Positions 55,895 to 64,000 of a stretch of DNA of 64,000 nucleotides are shown piece after piece. The first letter of the stretch is position 1; every line of letters begins with the position of its first letter. The notes beneath the pieces were generated by a model, which saw only the letters and a program-made list of their open reading frames with translations, had not been told where the DNA came from and did no database searches. The translations under genes and the position numbers were made by a program. This stretch comes from a bacterium (lineage in GTDB: Bacteria; Electryoneota; Electryoneia; Electryoneales; Electryoneaceae): positions 1 to 64,000 of the forward strand of contig JAHLLB010000004.1 of the NCBI GenBank assembly GCA_020444425.1, written 5' to 3'.

Positions 55895-58800
55895 ATGGCA
55901 CGCTTGATTCCGATATTCCTCGCCCTGTTGTTCCTCACAGCTTCCGCGTTCGCGGTGGACAACACGATGGCCGACCCAATGGTCAGGCCCTATGCTGTTA
56001 CCAGCAACGCAACCGGCGTCACGTTGAGTTTTGACAACTTGACCGTGAGCTGGACTGCTGAGGGAGATGCCGTCGTACCCGAACTTCCGGGTGCAGGTGA
56101 ACTGGGAGAGGCTGGGGGGCCACGTCTTCCGGTGTACAGCGAGCTGATCGCTGTGCCTGACGGACTCAACCTGGTGGTGGCGAATGTCAACGTCACCTGG
56201 CGGGACCTGGGCGTGCGGCAGCTCGCACACGATTCAGGCCAGGAGTTCGAGACACCGCTCGACATTCAGCTGTTCAAGAAAGCCGCACGTGAATCCGAGG
56301 AAACGGTGAGCGTCGGCAAAACAGGACGCTGGCGCGACCTGCGTGTCGCTTCGGTCGCGATCCGCCCGATGCGCGTTGACGAAGCCACCGGGCACGTGTA
56401 TGTCGCGGACGATCTGGACATCGAATTTGCGTACGAACCGGACACCGACTGGTCCGACGACGGTCTCGACCCGCCGGGGATCAGCGAAGCGTTGCTGCCC
56501 CTGTATGAGATGTACGTCGTCAACGCGGTCGACTTCATCGACTACAGTGAGGTCATTCGCGGTACCTACCTGATGATCTACCCGCAACAGTGGGAAGATC
56601 CGGTGCGAACCCTGGCTGCGTGGCGCGCGCAAACCGGCTTCACCGTTCAGATGGCAACCACCGCCGAAACTGGCAACTCTTTCGACGATATCTACGACTA
56701 CATCCGCAACGTGTACGAAAACGCCAACCCGCCGCTGGAATACGTTGTGCTCATGGGCGACATCGACGATTTGCCGCAAATCGCGACCGAGTACGTCGAA
56801 CCGGGCACACCCTGGCCGATTGACCCGCAAATTGGGACCGACCAGAAATACACCTACGACATTTATGCCGGCAATTCCTACGAGGATGTGCTTCCGCAAT
56901 ACATGATCGGGCGCGTCTCGGTGGATACTGAAACCCAGTGTCTGACCATGGTCAACAAGATCATCCAGTATGAATCGCAGCCACTGATCGGCACCCATCC
57001 GGAACGCTGGACCCGTGCGGTTACCATTGCGGACGCGACGTACGCGATCAGCACCGCGTTGACCCAGGACTGGGTGAAGTGGCAGTTCGAGAATAACGGC
57101 TTCACCGACGTTCACCAGATCGTGCGTACCTGGAGCAATCCGGGCAACGCGCAGATGATCTCCAATGCGATCAACAACCATACCAGCTGGGTGTCGTACC
57201 GCGGATTCGGGTCACACACCTACTGGGCGGGACCGTATTTCTACGACGACGACGTCGAAGACGACATCAATAACACGGATGAGCTCGTTGTCATCACTTC
57301 CATGGTGTGCGGCGGCGGAGCGTACGATGAGCTGGACGACGATCCCTGCTTCGGTGAAACCTGGATCCGGCACGGCTCCCCCAACGACCTCAAGGGGGCG
57401 GTTGCCTTTGTCGCACCTTCGGAAATCGACACTCATACCCGCTGGAACAACATGATGCTGGGCGGGTGGTACACCGCGCTGTTTGACCAGGGGCTGCGTA
57501 CCCTCGGCCAATGCATGCTGTCGGCGAAGATTCAGCTGCACAACAACTATCCGTACCTGTGGAATCCTGGCGGCACCAACGAAAACAGCGTCTGGTTCTA
57601 CTTCCACACCTACAATATCCTCGGCGATCCGGCGCTGCAGCTGCGTGCCGAGGTTCCGAAAGTGCTTGAAGTTGACCATCCGGTCGATCTGCGCGAAAAC
57701 GATTCCTACGTCGAAACACTGGTGCTTGACCAGTACGGCGTACCGGTCGGCAACGCAATGGTAGTAATCACCACAGATCTTACCAGCATTGTCGGGCAGG
57801 CGCGGACGAACGCGTCCGGCGTTGCCAACGTGCTGCTGGACGAAGCGTTGATCCCGGGCGGCCAGTACACCCTGACCGTTACTCGCGCGGATGTGGAACC
57901 CTACTCGTATACCTTCGGCGACGGTGGTGCCGGCGTGGTCAGCATGGTCAGTACAAACGGCGTTGAAGACGCGTCCGACCCCGACACCAACAACGATGGC
58001 TATCTCAACCCGGGCGAACTGATTACACCGGAAGCGTTGCTGGAGGTCGTCAAGGATGGCGGACTTGACCAGATGCTGGTTTCGATCAGCATTCCGTCCG
58101 AATACGGTTCCGTCGAGAATTCCTACCAGTTCTTCGGCACACAGGGGCAGGGAAACCAGGTGACGACGGACGAGCTTCGTATCCGGCTGAAATCCACCGT
58201 GGCGAACAACACACGCGTGCCTGTCACCTTCCAGGTGTTGTCCAACGACGGCAACCAGTCACATCTGGCCGAGCTGCAGCAGATCAAGACTCCGCAGCTG
58301 GTAGTTTCTGACGTGGTCTTCCAGTCCGATTGGTATCCGGGCGATCAGTCGATGGTGGATGTGCGCCTCGATAACCTGGAAACGCTTGTCGGTGCCATGT
58401 CGGTAACCGCGCAGTTGATGGTCGATGATCCGTTCGTCACCGTTCTGGACGGCGATGGAGCCTGGGCAGCCATCTCCGGCGGCGCAACCAATGTCGGAAT
58501 GAACGATCTGTTTGCGTTGGAAATCTCGGATCAGGCGTACCCCGGCCATGTGGTCGAGGGCACGCTGATGCTCACCACAGACCGCGGATTCGATATCGAG
58601 CTCGGCGTCGAGTTTGAGGCGATGGGTTCCGGACCGGATGTCCCGACCGGACCCGCCGGCCCGGGTTACTACATCTTCGAAGACACCGATCCCGGCTACG
58701 ATTACACACCCAACTTCACCTACGAGTCCATCGTCGGGAACGGAGGCTGGGATGTTGGTCTCGACGATGAGGACGAAAACGAAGACGATGTCGTCACCGT

Positions 58801-61174
58801 CGACCTGCCGTTCACCTTCCCCTACTGGGATCAGTTCTACGATGAGGTGTCCATCTGCTCGAATGGCTGGATCACCTTCGGCGATACCGACTTCTACTTC
58901 TTCCGCAACCGGCCGTTGCCTGGCGCGTTGACCCCGGTTGGTGCGGTCTGTGCCCTCTGGGACAACCTTCTCTTCGACACCAACAACTCAGGCGTGTTCG
59001 CCTACCATGACCAGATGAACGGCTATTTCGTGATCGAATGGTACCGCGTCTGGCATGAACGCGACCTGCAGTGGAATGGCAACCTGCTTAACGATCCGAT
59101 GCATTTCCAGATCTTGATTCTGGATCCGGCAATGCATGGAACCGCTGGTGACCTCGGCAAGATCGCCATCCTGTACGACGATATCCGAAACGGGGATGGG
59201 TCGGAAAACTACCTCACCATCGGCCTGACAAGTCCCGACGGCCGCGAAGGCCTGCAGTATGAGTTCGCCGATGAACCGGCTTCGACGGCAGTTGGAGTCG
59301 AGGATGGCCGCCAGCTGATGATCGCCGCGACCAACGTCGCCGAACCCGCGCGGCTCGAGTATTCGCCGCCGCTGGTGCAGATGAATGCTGAAGCCGGTGG
59401 AAACGGCAGCGCGGAATTTACGATCCGCAACGTCGGTGGCCGGGCGACCACCTTCGACATCTGGCCGGAAGGCATTGACTATTCATGGGGGCTGCCAGGC
59501 GAAATCGACAACTTCGGCGAGCCGGATGATCTCGGCTACCGCTGGTACGACAGCCGGGAAACCTTCGGACCGGAATACCAGTGGGTCGACATCGAACAGG
59601 CTGGGAATGAAGTCACGATGAACACCGGTGATCCGGATGGATTCGGGTCCATCTCCGATGAAATCGACCTTCCGTGGGACTTCGACTTCTACGGCGAAAC
59701 CTATTCCAGCTTCTGGATCTGCGAATCCGGCTACATCACCTTCAGCGAGCCGGTGGACGGGTACGGCGAAAGCGCGAACACGTCGTTGCCGCGACCCTAT
59801 GCCCCGCTGGCTTCGATCTTCCCCTACTGGGATAACATCGGCACGGATGAAGGCGGCACAGTTTATGTCCGCACCATGAATGCAGCCGTAGTGGTGACCT
59901 GGTCGGGGATGCACCAGCTCGACTGGGATACGGACGATGGTCCGTACACCTTCCAGGTTGTGTTGACGTCGGACGGCGCGATTCACACCCAATACCAGGA
60001 AATGATCGGCGACCTGGACAGCGCCACCATCGGTATCAACGACGAAACCGGTGACATAGGATTGTTGACCGCGATGAATACTGCGGTGCCGGCGTTCCTC
60101 GAGGACGAACTGGTGGTTCGCTTCTCGCCGGGTCTGCCGTGGTTGACAACCACGCCCGCGACGCACAGCATCGGCAAGGGCGAATCGATCACCGTTCAGC
60201 TCTCCGCCGATTCGGATGACATGCTGGCAGGCCTGCACCAGGGCCGCCTGTTGCTGCTGAGCCAATTGACCGATGAAGCGTACGCAATTCCGGTCGACTT
60301 CCTCGTCACCGATGAGTCCCTCGGTTATGCGCCGCAGATTGGTGATCTGGCCGGCGAGTCGATCGCTCCGGGCGGAACGTTCATGCCGATTGCGCTCGAT
60401 CCGTACGTTGAAGACTGGGACGATGCGGACGCCGACCTCGACTGGGTCTGGTACGGTTCAGACTCGCTGGACGTGTCGATTGACGACAACCACATCGTGA
60501 CGGTTACGCCTGTGGCTGGCTGGAGTGGTCCGACGACAGTCTTCTTCCGCAGCACCGACCCGATGCTTAATTACCAGACGCAGCCGCTGGTCTTTGACAC
60601 TGGCGACGCCAACGATCCGCCACGCTTCCTGACCGCCACCCCGGACGCCCTCGGCGAAACCGGGTTGGATATGACGGTCAACTTCAGCGTCACCGTTGAA
60701 GATCCGGAAGAGGATACCTTCGAACTCGAATGGTATCATGACGGCGGTTTCATCGGCAGCGGCACTTCGGTCGATGTCACCTTCGACACCGAAGGCACGA
60801 CCACGATTCTGGTCATCGCGCAGGACGCTAACGGCGCTGCAAGTGAGATCCGCTGGACGGGCAATGTCTCGGATGTGGGCGTGTTCGATTCCTCGGACGC
60901 CCCGCTGCCGGAAACCAGTTCGCTGGAAGCGGTCTACCCGAATCCATTTAACGCGTCCGTGGTGTTGCGCTATGCGTTGCCGCGGTCGTCGAATGTGCAA
61001 CTCGTGGTCTACAACCTGCTTGGCCAGGAAGTCGCGCGTCACATGCTGCCGGCTTCTCCGGCGGGACGGCACGAAATCGTGCTGGATGCGACCACCTGGG
61101 CCAGCGGCCTGTACTTCCTCGACTGGAGAGCGGGTGATGTTCGCCAGGTACGAAAAGCCGTGTTGCTGAAATAG
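55895..61174 (+). CDS. Gingipain-like C25 family cysteine peptidase, very large, with type IX sorting domain
   Basis: VSYRGFGSHTYWAG (catalytic His) and VVITSMVCGGGAYDELDDDPCFGETWIR...GAVAFVAPSE (catalytic Cys); C-term YPNPFNASVVLRYALPRSSNVQLVVYNLLGQ...AVLLK. Confidence 0.93.
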   Translation: MARLIPIFLALLFLTASAFAVDNTMADPMVRPYAVTSNATGVTLSFDNLTVSWTAEGDAVVPELPGAGELGEAGGPRLPVYSELIAVPDGLNLVVANVNVTWRDLGVRQLAHDSGQEFETPLDIQLFKKAARESEETVSVGKTGRWRDLRVASVAIRPMRVDEATGHVYVADDLDIEFAYEPDTDWSDDGLDPPGISEALLPLYEMYVVNAVDFIDYSEVIRGTYLMIYPQQWEDPVRTLAAWRAQTGFTVQMATTAETGNSFDDIYDYIRNVYENANPPLEYVVLMGDIDDLPQIATEYVEPGTPWPIDPQIGTDQKYTYDIYAGNSYEDVLPQYMIGRVSVDTETQCLTMVNKIIQYESQPLIGTHPERWTRAVTIADATYAISTALTQDWVKWQFENNGFTDVHQIVRTWSNPGNAQMISNAINNHTSWVSYRGFGSHTYWAGPYFYDDDVEDDINNTDELVVITSMVCGGGAYDELDDDPCFGETWIRHGSPNDLKGAVAFVAPSEIDTHTRWNNMMLGGWYTALFDQGLRTLGQCMLSAKIQLHNNYPYLWNPGGTNENSVWFYFHTYNILGDPALQLRAEVPKVLEVDHPVDLRENDSYVETLVLDQYGVPVGNAMVVITTDLTSIVGQARTNASGVANVLLDEALIPGGQYTLTVTRADVEPYSYTFGDGGAGVVSMVSTNGVEDASDPDTNNDGYLNPGELITPEALLEVVKDGGLDQMLVSISIPSEYGSVENSYQFFGTQGQGNQVTTDELRIRLKSTVANNTRVPVTFQVLSNDGNQSHLAELQQIKTPQLVVSDVVFQSDWYPGDQSMVDVRLDNLETLVGAMSVTAQLMVDDPFVTVLDGDGAWAAISGGATNVGMNDLFALEISDQAYPGHVVEGTLMLTTDRGFDIELGVEFEAMGSGPDVPTGPAGPGYYIFEDTDPGYDYTPNFTYESIVGNGGWDVGLDDEDENEDDVVTVDLPFTFPYWDQFYDEVSICSNGWITFGDTDFYFFRNRPLPGALTPVGAVCALWDNLLFDTNNSGVFAYHDQMNGYFVIEWYRVWHERDLQWNGNLLNDPMHFQILILDPAMHGTAGDLGKIAILYDDIRNGDGSENYLTIGLTSPDGREGLQYEFADEPASTAVGVEDGRQLMIAATNVAEPARLEYSPPLVQMNAEAGGNGSAEFTIRNVGGRATTFDIWPEGIDYSWGLPGEIDNFGEPDDLGYRWYDSRETFGPEYQWVDIEQAGNEVTMNTGDPDGFGSISDEIDLPWDFDFYGETYSSFWICESGYITFSEPVDGYGESANTSLPRPYAPLASIFPYWDNIGTDEGGTVYVRTMNAAVVVTWSGMHQLDWDTDDGPYTFQVVLTSDGAIHTQYQEMIGDLDSATIGINDETGDIGLLTAMNTAVPAFLEDELVVRFSPGLPWLTTTPATHSIGKGESITVQLSADSDDMLAGLHQGRLLLLSQLTDEAYAIPVDFLVTDESLGYAPQIGDLAGESIAPGGTFMPIALDPYVEDWDDADADLDWVWYGSDSLDVSIDDNHIVTVTPVAGWSGPTTVFFRSTDPMLNYQTQPLVFDTGDANDPPRFLTATPDALGETGLDMTVNFSVTVEDPEEDTFELEWYHDGGFIGSGTSVDVTFDTEGTTTILVIAQDANGAASEIRWTGNVSDVGVFDSSDAPLPETSSLEAVYPNPFNASVVLRYALPRSSNVQLVVYNLLGQEVARHMLPASPAGRHEIVLDATTWASGLYFLDWRAGDVRQVRKAVLLK

Positions 61175-61204
61175 GTATTTACGATACAACACGCTATATT
61201 GTGA

Positions 61205-61235
61205 GCCCGGATCTAGTGGTCCGGGCTTGTTTTGG
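61205..61235 (+). terminator. Probable terminator after the C25 peptidase gene
   Basis: AGCCCGGAtctagtggTCCGGGCTTGTTTT. Confidence 0.85.
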
Positions 61236-61288
61236 TCATGATCGGACGACGTCCATTCGAGATGAGACGACAGCGAGGAGTGGATAGC

Positions 61289-62410
61289 ATGGGACGCAAG
61301 GACGCAATCTTCACCATCGCATGGTTGGCAGTGATTTCCGTGATGTTCGCGGGTTGCGGCGGTAGTTCTGGGGTAGGTGGCGGTGGAGGGGGACTGGATT
61401 ACGGCCCACCTTTCGGCGAGATCTTTTTTAATGACGGCAGCGGCAATCTCGCGACCGTAGCCTCGGTCGAGAGCAACGCGGATCCGCTGTATTTCCCCGG
61501 CATCGGACTGAATGGCGCGGTGTCCGATCTTGGGTTTGGATTCATCCTCAGCCAGAATTCGAATGATACCAATGCGGATGTGGTGGCCTACGACATCGAA
61601 TCGAGTATGCTGTATGTGATTGATGAAGATGGCGAGGAAACCAGCAGCTACTTCGATGGTGAGGAAGCCGTTGAAAACCTGTACGCGCTTTCCAGCGGAG
61701 GTTCACGCCTTGTGTACGTTCGCGAGCTGGGTTCGGACCACGAGCTGATCCTCGCCGGTGTGACCACCAGTACGGTTGTGCAACTGGCCGCACTTGGCAC
61801 GGGCGAACGCTACTACGGGCGCCCGGCGATCTACATCTCCGGCAGCAAGAACCGCATCGTGATGATGATTGAAAACACGGACACGCAGGATACGAAGCTG
61901 GTTTGCTACAGCAATGAAGGCGATGTCCTCGGCACATTATCCATTCCGGTGCAGGCGGTGTCCATGGATCCGGATGGCGACTACATTGCATTCATCGACG
62001 CGGAAGAACAGAACGAAATTATCTTCTACGACGATGATCTGGAGAACGAGCAGTGGCGCGCTGATTTCAGTGAATTTGGCACCGGCGTTTCCGCCCTGTC
62101 CTGGAGTCCGGACGGCGAAAAGATTGCGTTCTTCACCGGCGCGGCGGGTACCACCGGCAAGCTGGTCGTGTACGACCTCGGCGACGACGCCTTCCAGCAG
62201 GTCTTCCACGACGATACTTACATCTTCCCGATCGGCAGTGACAAGCTCTGGGCGGCTCCAGCATGGAACCCGAACGGCAACGAGTTGGCCTTCACCGTGC
62301 GCACCGGCGATGGCATGTACAATGTCGTCAAGACCGATCTGGCCGGCGTGACCACAACGCTGTATGAGGATGTCGGCGACACCCGTTACGTGGTCTGGAT
62401 GAGCGAATAG
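61289..62410 (+). CDS. Lipoprotein with WD40/TolB-like beta-propeller repeats
   Basis: MGRKDAIFTIAWLAVISVMFAGCGGS lipobox; SALSWSPDGEKIAFFTGAAG, PAWNPNGNELAFTVRTGDG. Confidence 0.82.
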   Translation: MGRKDAIFTIAWLAVISVMFAGCGGSSGVGGGGGGLDYGPPFGEIFFNDGSGNLATVASVESNADPLYFPGIGLNGAVSDLGFGFILSQNSNDTNADVVAYDIESSMLYVIDEDGEETSSYFDGEEAVENLYALSSGGSRLVYVRELGSDHELILAGVTTSTVVQLAALGTGERYYGRPAIYISGSKNRIVMMIENTDTQDTKLVCYSNEGDVLGTLSIPVQAVSMDPDGDYIAFIDAEEQNEIIFYDDDLENEQWRADFSEFGTGVSALSWSPDGEKIAFFTGAAGTTGKLVVYDLGDDAFQQVFHDDTYIFPIGSDKLWAAPAWNPNGNELAFTVRTGDGMYNVVKTDLAGVTTTLYEDVGDTRYVVWMSE

Positions 62411-62452
62411 CTTGAGGCTTGAGGCTTGAGGCTTGAGGCTTGAGGCTTGAGG
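62409..62452. repeat. Heptamer tandem repeat (CTTGAGG) x6
   Basis: CTTGAGGCTTGAGGCTTGAGG... directly after the stop codon. Confidence 0.97.
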
Positions 62453-62476
62453 ACAATATACATCGGAATCGCACAC

Positions 62477-62503
62477 TTACCACGGACTCAAGTCCGTGGT
62501 AAT
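62477..62503 (+). repeat. GGACT-type palindrome with T-tract (possible terminator)
   Basis: TTACCACGGACTcAAGTCCGTGGTAATTTTTT. Confidence 0.75.
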
Positions 62504-62512
62504 TTTTTGTAC

Positions 62513-62575
62513 TCGCTTTTCCTTTCTTTTCCTATCTTTTCCTGTCTTTTCCTGTCTTTTCCTATCTTATACTTT
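62513..62575. repeat. 10-bp pyrimidine tandem repeat (CCTRTCTTTT)
   Basis: CCTATCTTTT CCTGTCTTTT CCTGTCTTTT CCTATCTTA. Confidence 0.9.
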
Positions 62576-62592
62576 TTCTTCGCGTCTTCCCA

Positions 62593-63540
62593 TCACTTAT
62601 ACGCGATCACGATCCGGTCGAGGTCGGCATAATCCTGGTGCAGTTCGACGCGTTTCGCCCAGCTCTGGTGTAGCTTAACCACCGTTTCGCCCTGCCCCGC
62701 TCCGATCTCGCCAACAAACGCGCCGCCGGTAGACAGCCAGTTCTTCAGCCGCCGGGTCAGCTTGCGGTGTATGTCGAACCCGTCCTCGCCGGCAATCAAC
62801 GCTTCCTTCGGCTCATGATCCTTGATGTGCGGCGGCAGGTTCTCCCAGTCCTGAAGCGTCACGTACGGCGGATTGGAGACGATCAACGGCACCGGATGAA
62901 TCGGCGGGCGGAAGGTCACGCTGAACGCGTCTTCGAGGATCAACCACAGCCGGTCGATGTGCTCCCGTTTTGTCACCGGATCAAGGGAACGGCGCTGGTA
63001 CAAGACCGCGTTGTCCGGCAGGTCAGCGGCATGTTCGTCTTTCTTCGGGTCGACTTTGAAAAAGCCGTAGCGGGTGGCGTTCGCTGCCGTGGTCTTGATC
63101 GCCTGCAGCGAAATATCGACCGCGACCACTTCCTGCGCGATCCGCTGTTCGAACAGGGCCAGCGTCATCGCGCCGGACCCGCAGCCGATCTCCATTGCCC
63201 GGCGGACACCGTCCCCGGAGATTCGCTTCGCATGGTCAATCAGAAGCTCGGTTTCCGGACGGGGAATGAGCACACCCGGCTGGATCTCGAGCTCGAGACC
63301 GAAGAATTCGGCCTGGCCAGTGATGTATTCCAGGGGTTCGTGCTTCAGCGATCGTGCGAGCATGCGGTCAAACGTCTGCTTCTGCCTGCCGCCGACAGGT
63401 TGGTGTGGATTGAGGTAGATGTGATACCGTTCCACGCCCATCGCGTGAATCAGCAACAGCTCGGCGAGGTTACGCGCATCCTCCCACCCCGCATCGTGAA
63501 GACGGGCAGTGCTGTCCCTGATGATTTCCGCGCGCGTCAC
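62593..63540 (-). CDS. prmC: Peptide chain release factor N5-glutamine methyltransferase PrmC
   Basis: LEYITGQAEFFGLELEIQPGVLIPRPETELLI, AMEIGCGSGAMTLAL, VPLIVSNPPYV (NPPY); GTG start at 63540 preferred because it lies just after the prfA stop. Confidence 0.94.
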   Translation of the reverse strand: MTRAEIIRDSTARLHDAGWEDARNLAELLLIHAMGVERYHIYLNPHQPVGGRQKQTFDRMLARSLKHEPLEYITGQAEFFGLELEIQPGVLIPRPETELLIDHAKRISGDGVRRAMEIGCGSGAMTLALFEQRIAQEVVAVDISLQAIKTTAANATRYGFFKVDPKKDEHAADLPDNAVLYQRRSLDPVTKREHIDRLWLILEDAFSVTFRPPIHPVPLIVSNPPYVTLQDWENLPPHIKDHEPKEALIAGEDGFDIHRKLTRRLKNWLSTGGAFVGEIGAGQGETVVKLHQSWAKRVELHQDYADLDRIVIAYK

Positions 63541-63556
63541 TGGCCAGCCTCCCGGG

Positions 63557-64000
63557 TCACGACACTCCTTCCCGCAGCCGGTCTTCGGAATCACGCAGAC
63601 GCAGAGCGTCGATCAGGTCGGTCAAATCTCCGTCAAGGACTTCATTGAGACGGTACAGGGTGAGGTTGATCCGATGATCGGTGACCCGGCCCTGGGGGAA
63701 ATTGTACGTGCGGATTTTTGCGCTGCGATCGCCGGAACCCACCAGCAGCTTGCGGCTTTCGGATCGCTTCGATCGTTCTTCCTCGAGCGCTTTCTCATAC
63801 AAACGGGAACGCAGCACATGCATCGCCTTCGCCTTGTTCTTGTGCTGGCTCTTTTCGTCCTGGCACGACACCACGACATTGGTCGGCAGGTGAGTGATAC
63901 GTATCGCCGATTCGGTTTTGTTCACATGCTGCCCGCCCGCGCCGGACGCCCGGAAGGTGTCGATGCGCAGATCGCCATCGTTGATTTCGACGTCCACCTC
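63557..64000 (-). CDS. prfA: Peptide chain release factor 1, C-terminal part (runs off window end)
   Basis: [31 protein letters not shown] (GGQ motif); [24 protein letters not shown]. Confidence 0.96.
   Translation of the reverse strand, partial: EVDVEINDGDLRIDTFRASGAGGQHVNKTESAIRITHLPTNVVVSCQDEKSQHKNKAKAMHVLRSRLYEKALEEERSKRSESRKLLVGSGDRSAKIRTYNFPQGRVTDHRINLTLYRLNEVLDGDLTDLIDALRLRDSEDRLREGVS

Overview
This 64 kb high-GC bacterial window looks chromosomal and mostly housekeeping. Recognisable genes: gltX, tRNA-Ser(GCT), ric/ytfE-type, pdxS/pdxT, recJ with a GPP34-family gene, RNase P RNA, ccsA/resB cytochrome c maturation, tsaE, a ClC channel, a greA-type factor, etfBA, a LeuA-like gene with leuD, selD, prmC and a partial prfA. 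These are interleaved with nine large secreted proteins that end in type IX (Por-type, YPNPFNP...) sorting domains, including a gingipain-like C25 peptidase and a tandem trio of paralogs, which suggests an FCB-superphylum-like bacterium (inference). No transposase, phage, CRISPR or defence gene was seen. The main observations are: (1) selD is a selenoprotein gene. The real CDS starts at 52221 and reads through an in-frame TGA (52159-52161), followed by a perfect 8-bp hairpin with a GGU loop that looks like a bacterial SECIS; the ORF track truncates it. (2) A dispersed family of short palindromes shares a TGCCC...GGAT frame, while the stem sequence changes in a compensated way; one copy sits in frame inside a CDS. 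(3) A second hairpin family (GGGACACTT...AAGTGTCCC), a MITE-like CATTCTGAA...TTCAGAATG element, and many degenerate heptamer tandem tracts fill the intergenic gaps. (4) A recurrent ~95-aa domain sits just before the sorting signal in six of the nine cargo proteins. (5) A Ppx/GppA-Nudix fusion, a LeuA/HMGL-like protein that appears to lack the catalytic motifs, and a palindromic in-frame insertion in PdxT. All calls come from reading the sequence; no searches were run.
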